Shown in pieces: positions 50,673-57,906 of a stretch of DNA of 57,906 bases; positions within the stretch are counted from its first letter, which is position 1, and each line of letters begins with the position of its first letter. The DNA is taken from positions 1-57,906 of the forward strand of contig CAJWTH010000003.1 in the NCBI GenBank assembly GCA_913047725.1, written 5' to 3'. The translations under genes and the position numbers were made by a program. This DNA is from an uncultured Planktomarina sp. GTDB taxonomy: Bacteria; Pseudomonadota; Alphaproteobacteria; Rhodobacterales; Rhodobacteraceae. The notes under the pieces were generated by a model. It was not told the origin of the DNA and searched no databases. It saw only the letters and a list, made by a program, of their open reading frames with translations.

Positions 50673-51929
50673 TCAACGCAAAGAGCGACCTTTGACTATT
50701 GAACCACTGCCAAATTTTGCTCTTATCTGGTCAGTTGCTCTTTCAGCTTTGGCCCTATTTTGTTCATTTGGATCAAGTAAGTCACCAGTGAGGTGGCTGT
50801 TGGTCTCACTCACCAAGTTTGAGATACCCACGCCTATAAGCCGGTATGACCCGGCATGGCTTGTTTGATCAAATAAGTTGCGTGCTGTGCGATAAATACG
50901 ATCAGCAATTTGCGTTGGCTCACGAAGTGACAGCCTACGTGATAGCAAACTATGATCTGCCCGTTTTAGTTTAAGAGTGACAACGCTACCAGCAAGATCT
51001 CGAGCTTTGGCTCGGTCGCTAACCTTTTCGGCCAACCTCCATATATGTCCATCCAATATATTGGGATTTGACGTATCCTCTGAGAATGTCGTTTCATTTG
51101 AGATGCTTTTAATAGCTGCATTTGCAGTTACGCGTCTGCGGTCTTGTCCGCGAGCTAGGTGCCAGAGCCTGTCGCCAAGCGACCCAAATCGAACAGAGAG
51201 ATCTCTACGATCCCATCGCAAAAGATCTTTAAATACTCGGATCCCGGCTTTATCCAATGCATCCTGCGAGACGCTTCCAACGCCCCAGATCAGGCTAATA
51301 GGTTTATTTTGTAAAAACTCAGCAGTTTCGGCAACCCCAATCACAGAATACCCGCGTGGTTTTTCGAGATCGCTCGCCACCTTTGCTAGAAACTTATTGT
51401 GAGATAACCCAATCGAGCCAGTAAGGCCAAGTTCGTCTTTCATTCGGTTAATTAGCTTTGCGAGCATTACTGCAGGAGGCGCTCCATGCAGTTTGGTTGT
51501 ACCCGTCATGTCTATAAAAGCTTCGTCAAGAGAAAGTGGCTCGACGTCAGGCGTTAGATCCTGCATTATTTTTCTGATTGCTTTACTGGCTTTTACATAT
51601 TCATCCATCCTAGGACGCACAACCACTGCGTCAGGACAAAGTTTTAATGCTTGATACATCGGCATAGCTGATTTGACCCCTCGTACTCGGGCCACGTAAC
51701 AGGCTGTACTGACTACCCCTCGGCGTCCTCCACCTATTATTACTGGTTTGTTGGCCAGCTCTGGGTTGTCACGTTTTTCGACAGAAGCGTAGAAGGCATC
51801 ACAATCCATGTGTGCTATTGAAAGTGAAAAAAGTTCTGGATGTGCCAATATTTGAGGGCGCCCACAATTTGAGCACCGCGATGGGGTAGTTTTAAAGGAT
51901 GCGAGACAGTCTCTACAAATCGCTGGCAT
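50673..51929 (-). CDS. dinB: DNA polymerase IV with N-terminal zinc-ribbon extension
   Basis: Y-family HMDCDAFYASVEKRDNP, PLSLDEAFIDMTG; N-terminal CRDC...CSNCG. Confidence 0.95.
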   Translation of the reverse strand: MPAICRDCLASFKTTPSRCSNCGRPQILAHPELFSLSIAHMDCDAFYASVEKRDNPELANKPVIIGGGRRGVVSTACYVARVRGVKSAMPMYQALKLCPDAVVVRPRMDEYVKASKAIRKIMQDLTPDVEPLSLDEAFIDMTGTTKLHGAPPAVMLAKLINRMKDELGLTGSIGLSHNKFLAKVASDLEKPRGYSVIGVAETAEFLQNKPISLIWGVGSVSQDALDKAGIRVFKDLLRWDRRDLSVRFGSLGDRLWHLARGQDRRRVTANAAIKSISNETTFSEDTSNPNILDGHIWRLAEKVSDRAKARDLAGSVVTLKLKRADHSLLSRRLSLREPTQIADRIYRTARNLFDQTSHAGSYRLIGVGISNLVSETNSHLTGDLLDPNEQNRAKAERATDQIRAKFGSGSIVKGRSLR

Positions 51930-52012
51930 GCTCCTAGGATATAGGGAAAGTCAGCTCGCGTCCACGGAGTGAAGTGGATTCTAAAAAGGATGATGGACTA
52001 AAAGTTTTATAC

Positions 52013-52720
52013 CTATAAATTATTTATTTCTGAAAGGATCTCCATTGTAGAAGCGAGTGGGGATGGTGCAGACCAGATTGGGCGTCCAATTACGATATGG
52101 TCTGCACCATTTGTAATTGCCATAGCTGGGGTGGTGATACGCTTTTGGTCTCCTGGTTTTGACCCAATGGGACGAATGCCAGGGGTAACAATCAACTTTC
52201 CTTCAGCTTCAGGCAACGCACGTACCAGCGGGGCTTCTTGTGGACTGGCAATTACGCCGTCTGCGCCAGCATCAAAGGCTTTACCTGCGCGTTCAACCAC
52301 TAAGTCAGAAAGCTTCCCTGACTTTATTAATGCCGCATCAAGATCTGTTCTATCAAGTGATGTGAGAATGGTGACGGCCAAGATCTTAGTTTTTTTACCA
52401 CTAGCGCCGTCTTTGGCAGCTTTTACAATGTTGGGATCACCGTGAACGGTTAAAAAATCTAAATCAAAGCTTGTCAGTCCACGTACGGCCTTTTCGACTG
52501 TTGCCCCGATGTCAAAAATTTTCATGTCCAGAAAGATACGTTTTCCCATTTCTTGTTTAAGCTCGTTTGCCAAGGCAAGTCCGCCGGTAGTCAGCATGCC
52601 TAGTCCAATTTTATAAAAGCTGACTGCATCACCAAGTTGTTGGGCTAATTTTAGCGCTGATATGGCGTCTGCTACATCCATTGCGACAATCAATCTATCG
52701 TCTGCCAAAGTCACCTCCAA
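52013..52720 (-). CDS. pyrF: orotidine 5'-phosphate decarboxylase
   Basis: LIVAMDVADAISALKLAQQL, IFLDMKIFDIGATVEKAV, VTPGIRP. Confidence 0.96.
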   Translation of the reverse strand: MEVTLADDRLIVAMDVADAISALKLAQQLGDAVSFYKIGLGMLTTGGLALANELKQEMGKRIFLDMKIFDIGATVEKAVRGLTSFDLDFLTVHGDPNIVKAAKDGASGKKTKILAVTILTSLDRTDLDAALIKSGKLSDLVVERAGKAFDAGADGVIASPQEAPLVRALPEAEGKLIVTPGIRPIGSKPGDQKRITTPAMAITNGADHIVIGRPIWSAPSPLASTMEILSEINNL

Positions 52721-53003
52721 AATGTTTGATTGCTAAATAATAATTCAGATAAATCCGGTCAACGTTAAGCATCATATTATTGGTTAATACTACGTGGGCC
52801 CCCTGGTACAAGCAGGAAGAGGACTATGTTTAAATGGCCTTATTGATAACGCTGTCAGCAATTTAGTAAAACATAGACATACATTTTTTTATAACCACCC
52901 TTGCCGTTGCTGTCTTGTATACCCAACTACAAATACAGTTACTTTAATACTTTGTTTGAATGAGCGGTGCTGTTCAGGTTCAAGTGGTCAGAGGATAGGA
53001 TCA

Positions 53004-55613
53004 ATGAATTTAGAAAAATTGACGGAAAGATCGCGTGGGTCGATTCAGGCCGCACAAACTATTGCTGAAAGAAAAAGTCATGGGCGCTTAGGACCTGAGC
53101 ATTTATTAAAAGCATTGTTAGATGACCCGGAGGGTTTATCCAGTAATTTGATTTTGCGTTCAGGGGGGAATTTGGTTCGTATAATAGATGTGCTGGAAAT
53201 TAACCTCTCAAAAATTGCAAAAGTCACTGGTGTCTCCCAACTTCACCTAGACAGCACGCTGAACAAGGTTCTGCTTGAGGCTGAGAAAATAGCCCATAAA
53301 GCAGGTGATAGTTTTGTTCCCGTAGAACGTCTTTTTCTTGCCCTTTGTACAGTGAAATCCAAAGCTAAAGAGGCATTAGATTCTGGGGAGGTCTTAGCTC
53401 ACAATGTCCATGAAGAAATTAATAATATTCGACAAGGTCGTACTGCAGATAACGCTAATGCTGAGGATAGTTATGAAGCCTTAAATAAATATGCACAGGA
53501 TCTCACCGCGCGTGCGCGAGAAGGTAAGATTGATCCTATTATAGGGCGTGACGAAGAAATTAGGCGTGCAATGCAAGTCCTTTCGCGCAGAACTAAAAAT
53601 AATCCCGTTTTGATTGGAGAGCCTGGTGTGGGCAAGACTGCAATCGCAGAGGGAATGGCCCTTCGGATTATAAACGGTGACGTCCCTGAGAGCCTCCGCA
53701 ATAAGCGGTTACTTGCTTTAGACATGGGGGCCTTAATTGCTGGTGCCAAGTACCGTGGTGAATTTGAAGAACGTTTGAAAGCAGTATTAAATGAAATGAC
53801 TGCTGCGATGGGAGGGATTATTCTTTTTATTGACGAGATGCATACGCTCGTTGGGGCAGGGAAAGGTGACGGCACAATGGATGCGGCGAACCTTATTAAA
53901 CCTGCTTTGGCTCGGGGCGAATTACACTGCATTGGTGCTACAACTTTGACTGAATATAGAAGATATGTTGAGAAAGATGCAGCACTTGCTCGTAGGTTCC
54001 AACCGATCGTGGTTGATGAGCCTACAGTCAATGACACAGTCTCAATTCTTCGAGGAATTAAAGAGAAATATGAACTACATCATGGCGTGCGAATTGCAGA
54101 TGCGGCTTTAGTTGCTTCAGCACAGCTATCTCACCGCTACATTACAGATCGCTTTTTGCCTGATAAGGCTATTGACTTGATGGACGAGGCGGCCAGCCGT
54201 TTGCGGATGCAGGTGGACAGTAAGCCAGACGAACTGGATGCACTTGATCGAGATATTTTGCAAAAGCAGATTGAGGCAGAAGCGCTGAAAACAGAAGACG
54301 ATGACGTTTCTAAAAGCCGTCTATCAAAACTTCAGAAAAAACTAGCTGTACTTCAGGAGCGGGCAAGTGAGTTAACTGGGCAGTGGCAAGCTGAGAGAGC
54401 TAAGTTAGCAACAGCTCGGGATCTTAAAGAAATGCTAGACCGTGCTCGTGCTGATCTAGACATAGCCAAGCGAGACGGCAATCTAGCGAAAGCGGGCGAG
54501 CTTTCCTACGGGGTAATTCCAGGACTAGAAAAGAAATTATCTGCAACGGAATTAGATGAAGAAAAAATGGTTGAAGAAGCTGTATGGCCGGATCAAATTG
54601 CCGGAGTGGTTGAACGATGGACAGGCATACCAACATCACGGATGTTAGAAGGCGAGCGGGATAAACTGCTGCGGATGGAAGATGAGTTGCATTTGCGTGT
54701 CATCGGCCAGCACTCTGCGGTGCATGCAGTATCCAATGCCGTACGTCGTGCACGGGCGGGACTAAATGATGAAAGCCAGCCCTTAGGTAGCTTCTTATTT
54801 CTTGGTCCAACAGGAGTTGGGAAGACAGAGCTTACCAAGGCGGTAGCCAACTTTTTATTTGATGATGACAATGCCATGGTGAGAATTGACATGTCTGAAT
54901 TTATGGAAAAGCATAATGTTGCTAGACTGATTGGAGCCCCTCCCGGGTATGTTGGTTATGAGGAGGGTGGCGTTCTTACGGAGGCCATTAGACGACGTCC
55001 ATACCAGGTAGTACTGTTTGATGAAGTAGAAAAAGCCCATCCAGATGTATTTAATATTTTGCTTCAAGTCTTGGATGATGGTGTGCTGACCGATGGTCAG
55101 GGTAGAACTGTAGACTTTAAGCAAACTATAATCATTCTGACCAGCAACCTAGGAGCGCTGGCACTGAGCCAACTTCCGGATGGCTCTGATGTTTCTGATG
55201 CTCAACGTGAAGTTATGGATGCCGTACAGCGTCATTTTCGACCTGAGTTCTTGAACCGTTTGGACGAGACTATCATTTTTGATCGGTTGAGCCGCAATGA
55301 GATGAATGGCATCGTGGATGTCCAGTTGAAGCTCCTAACTGGTCGATTAGCCCACCGCAATATTAACTTAAATCTGGACCAAGCTTCCAAAGAGTGGCTT
55401 GCGGATGAAGGATATGACCCAGTATTTGGGGCGCGACCACTCAAACGCGTTATACAAAGGACACTTCAAAATCAACTCGCTGAGATGCTTTTGGCGAATG
55501 AAGTTGTGGATGGTGATAGTGTTCCTATTACGGTTGGCCCAGATGGATTAATTGTTGGTGATCGCCTCAGCTCATCCTCCCGCGTGCCACAAAAAAAACC
55601 CATGGTTCATTAA
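53004..55613 (+). CDS. clpB: ATP-dependent chaperone ClpB
   Basis: Two AAA+ domains ([26 protein letters not shown]), middle coiled coil; start at [12 protein letters not shown] rather than the ORF-track start. Confidence 0.97.
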   Translation: MNLEKLTERSRGSIQAAQTIAERKSHGRLGPEHLLKALLDDPEGLSSNLILRSGGNLVRIIDVLEINLSKIAKVTGVSQLHLDSTLNKVLLEAEKIAHKAGDSFVPVERLFLALCTVKSKAKEALDSGEVLAHNVHEEINNIRQGRTADNANAEDSYEALNKYAQDLTARAREGKIDPIIGRDEEIRRAMQVLSRRTKNNPVLIGEPGVGKTAIAEGMALRIINGDVPESLRNKRLLALDMGALIAGAKYRGEFEERLKAVLNEMTAAMGGIILFIDEMHTLVGAGKGDGTMDAANLIKPALARGELHCIGATTLTEYRRYVEKDAALARRFQPIVVDEPTVNDTVSILRGIKEKYELHHGVRIADAALVASAQLSHRYITDRFLPDKAIDLMDEAASRLRMQVDSKPDELDALDRDILQKQIEAEALKTEDDDVSKSRLSKLQKKLAVLQERASELTGQWQAERAKLATARDLKEMLDRARADLDIAKRDGNLAKAGELSYGVIPGLEKKLSATELDEEKMVEEAVWPDQIAGVVERWTGIPTSRMLEGERDKLLRMEDELHLRVIGQHSAVHAVSNAVRRARAGLNDESQPLGSFLFLGPTGVGKTELTKAVANFLFDDDNAMVRIDMSEFMEKHNVARLIGAPPGYVGYEEGGVLTEAIRRRPYQVVLFDEVEKAHPDVFNILLQVLDDGVLTDGQGRTVDFKQTIIILTSNLGALALSQLPDGSDVSDAQREVMDAVQRHFRPEFLNRLDETIIFDRLSRNEMNGIVDVQLKLLTGRLAHRNINLNLDQASKEWLADEGYDPVFGARPLKRVIQRTLQNQLAEMLLANEVVDGDSVPITVGPDGLIVGDRLSSSSRVPQKKPMVH

Positions 55614-55702
55614 ACTTTTAAAATGAATTAAAATCTAATTATGGATGGATTGGCTCAGAGTCACTTTCGTACTAGTTAGAGGCTACTGAAGGGATTCATT
55701 GT

Positions 55703-56605
55703 ATGGCAAATGGCTGGAAAAATAATCTATTAAATTGTGAAATAACACCTGAGCCGTTTTGGCTAAGCAGACGTCAAATTGTTTCTGGGGCTTTATGTTC
55801 AGGAGTTTTTGGAACGATAGCAGCTCCCAGTTCTGCTGAGGTGCTCGCGCCAAATAGCTGGGACGACATCACTAACTATAATAATTATTATGAGTTTGGT
55901 ACTGGAAAAGGAGATCCAGCGGCTAACGCACATCGGCTGAATACTAACGGATGGTCGATAGTTGTGGACGGTTTGGTAGATAAGCCAGGCCGTTACTCTT
56001 TGCCGGAACTTTTAACTGGGTTAACTTTAGAGGAGCGAGTTTACAGGTTTCGATGCGTTGAGGCCTGGTCAATGGTTGTCCCCTGGAATGGATATGAACT
56101 TAAAGACATTCTCGATATTGTCGGCGTTAAACCGAGTGCTAAATATGTTTCATTTGAGACCGCTCTTCGACCAGATGAGATGCCAGGTGTTAAGTACAAT
56201 GTTTTGGATTGGCCCTACAGAGAGGGTTTACGGCTTGATGAGGCGATGCATCCCCTGACTTTGATGGCTACGGGAATTTATGGAAAACCTATCCCAAATC
56301 AAAATGGAGCTCCAATAAGGCTGGTCGTACCTTGGAAATATGGCTTTAAATCAATCAAATCCATCGTAAGAATTACACTAACGGATATAGAACCAAAGAC
56401 GAGTTGGAATAAGTCTAATCCGAGAGAGTACGGTTTTTACAGCAATGTAAATCCAACTGTAGATCATCCGCGTTGGTCGCAGGCTAGTGAACGAAGAATT
56501 GGTGGAGGCTTATTTGCCAGACGCAAACCTACCTTGATGTTTAATGGTTACGAAGATGAAGTTGCCCATCTTTATAATGGAATGGACTTAGCTAAGTTGT
56601 ATTAG
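55703..56605 (+). CDS. msrP: protein-methionine-sulfoxide reductase catalytic subunit
   Basis: Tat motif SRRQIVSG, molybdopterin motif [20 protein letters not shown]. Confidence 0.95.
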   Translation: MANGWKNNLLNCEITPEPFWLSRRQIVSGALCSGVFGTIAAPSSAEVLAPNSWDDITNYNNYYEFGTGKGDPAANAHRLNTNGWSIVVDGLVDKPGRYSLPELLTGLTLEERVYRFRCVEAWSMVVPWNGYELKDILDIVGVKPSAKYVSFETALRPDEMPGVKYNVLDWPYREGLRLDEAMHPLTLMATGIYGKPIPNQNGAPIRLVVPWKYGFKSIKSIVRITLTDIEPKTSWNKSNPREYGFYSNVNPTVDHPRWSQASERRIGGGLFARRKPTLMFNGYEDEVAHLYNGMDLAKLY

Positions 56606-56629
56606 TTAGACAAAATGTGGATCGAGTAA

Positions 56630-57235
56630 ATGATTGTCCGAGCACTAAATTCTGGCCTTCGTAAAGTTCCTGTGTGGGTCATCTATATTTTTTTACCAGT
56701 TCCAGGTGTAGTGACATTCTATTTAGGTTTGACCGGTGGACTTGGCGCTGAACCAATTAAGGCACTTGAGCAGGCGCTTGGTGAATTTACATTAAACCTT
56801 CTGGTCTTGGGCCTATCAATCAGTCCAATCCTAAGATTTACGGGCTTGAATCTTTTAAGGTTTCGCCGTGCGGTTGGTGTTATGGCTTTTACCTATGTGA
56901 CTGCACATTTTTTAACTTGGCTTATTCTTGACTTACAGAGTGCCAATCAGATTTTTGCTGATATTAAGAAGCGCCCCTACGTTACCGTTGGGTTTTTGGG
57001 TTTTTTACTTTTAGTGCCGCTAGCTGTTACTTCAAATAATTGGGCAGTTCGAAGTCTGGGCCGGTTTTGGCCTAAGTTACACAGTTTAGTCTATGTGGCT
57101 GCTATTCTTGGTAGTTTGCATTACATAATGTTGACTAAGGGCTTCCAGCTTGAGCCTTTAATCTACATGGCTGTCATCATTGCTTTTATCGCAGCGCGTA
57201 TGCCTAAATGGCGTCGATCCTTGGCTAGAAAGTAG
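56630..57235 (+). CDS. msrQ: protein-methionine-sulfoxide reductase heme-binding subunit
   Basis: YedZ-family membrane protein immediately downstream of msrP. Confidence 0.94.
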   Translation: MIVRALNSGLRKVPVWVIYIFLPVPGVVTFYLGLTGGLGAEPIKALEQALGEFTLNLLVLGLSISPILRFTGLNLLRFRRAVGVMAFTYVTAHFLTWLILDLQSANQIFADIKKRPYVTVGFLGFLLLVPLAVTSNNWAVRSLGRFWPKLHSLVYVAAILGSLHYIMLTKGFQLEPLIYMAVIIAFIAARMPKWRRSLARK

Positions 57236-57470
57236 TCAAACCCAGTTAACGCTCATAACTGTCTTTAGCTTTGAACAGTATTGGTCTTTCCTTGATGCCA
57301 TCATTAGTAGTTACGGTTCGCAGAAGTTCTATATGTAGAAATTACACTGCATTGATTTAGACATAGTGATTTCAGTGATAACTAATCAGATGTTTTTGCG
57401 AATATAAGTGTATGATTTTAAGGATATAAAAATTAATTATAGAAAAAGTTCATTTTCTTTAAAAAAGCCC

Positions 57471-57498
57471 TTGCGGCTTCTGACCGGTGACCTTAGAA
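57471..57498 (+). promoter_or_regulatory. candidate rrn promoter with A/T-rich UP-like upstream region
   Basis: TTGCGG-N16-TTAGAA preceded by an A/T-rich stretch (57424-57468). Confidence 0.35.
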
Positions 57499-57643
57499 GC
57501 ACCCTACTGGCTTCGCTAATAAACGAATCCACAACGAAATTGATATATACTTAGCAGGGCGTGCTTACAGTTATTAAGCGCAACCGGTTATTTTTTGTGT
57601 CGCGCTATTTGAAATTGATGATATCTGAAGAGATATGTGGGCG

Positions 57644-57667
57644 GTTTGGTTCATTCGATGAACAAAC
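57644..57667 (+). other. rRNA leader hairpin
   Basis: GTTT(G)GTTCAT-tcg-ATGAAC-AAAC. Confidence 0.5.
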
Positions 57668-57789
57668 AACTGCATATCGACTTACTAGGGCTACCTCAAA
57701 TTGAGGGTGTCCGATTATGTAAGGTCAGCTTCACTGTTTGTTAGGTTTTTGTTTCTTTTTGAAACTGAAGCACAATAAACAGAAATGAT

Positions 57790-57810
57790 GTCCCGCCTGA
57801 ACAGCGGGAC
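57790..57810 (+). other. rRNA leader hairpin just upstream of 16S
   Basis: GTCCCGC-ctgaaca-GCGGGAC. Confidence 0.55.
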
Positions 57811-57854
57811 GATGTGCAGAGGTTCGAACGTCAAGGTTATACAGCAATGTATTT

Positions 57855-57906
57855 CAACTTGAGAGTTTGATCCTGGCTCAGAACGAACGCTGGCGGCAGG
57901 CCTAAT
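57855..57906 (+). rRNA. 16S ribosomal RNA, 5' end only (truncated by window)
   Basis: CAACTTGAGAGTTTGATCCTGGCTCAGAACGAACGCTGGCGGCAGGCCTAAT. Confidence 0.98.

Noticed and set aside
52794-53003. N-terminal 70-aa extension of ClpB in the ORF track
   Set aside because: Normal ClpB begins at [12 protein letters not shown] (53004); the upstream segment is low-quality read-through sequence
53471-54037. 188-aa minus-strand ORF opposite clpB
   Set aside because: Antisense shadow of the ClpB AAA+ domain
1-57906. CRISPR arrays, transposases, integrases, phage modules, toxin-antitoxin pairs
   Set aside because: Searched by eye on both strands; no regularly spaced repeats and no recognisable mobile-element proteins

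Overview
This 57.9-kb window is a chromosomal segment from a low-GC alphaproteobacterium, probably a marine Roseobacter/Rhodobacteraceae relative (inferred from gene content and order). Most of it is housekeeping: mtaB, dapF, tRNA-Lys, htpG, pnp-rpsO, truB-rbfA, dapB, rsmB, purH, lspA, mutL, rmuC, rpmJ, tRNA-Val, dinB, pyrF, clpB, msrPQ. The first ~50 nt of a 16S rRNA gene lie at the right edge. The most interesting block is a tightly packed six-gene minus-strand operon (11540-17259) read as eptA2 > lpxE-like PAP2 > pssA > eptA1 > dgkA > psd. By family knowledge it encodes almost a whole phosphatidylethanolamine (PE) cycle (PE synthesis, PEtN transfer to an acceptor, diacylglycerol recycling), plus a Helicobacter-type lipid A 1-phosphatase that could create the acceptor site. 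A second notable block is rpoE-chrR divergent from a five-gene, start/stop-overlapping operon (39684-44266) resembling the singlet-oxygen regulon of Rhodobacter sphaeroides. The left 4.1 kb is sparse accessory DNA with small orphan ORFs, including a 53-aa secreted Cys-containing protein and a possible minus-strand sRNA. No CRISPR array, prophage or transposase was seen. All assignments come from reading the sequence and from memory of families; no database search was run.
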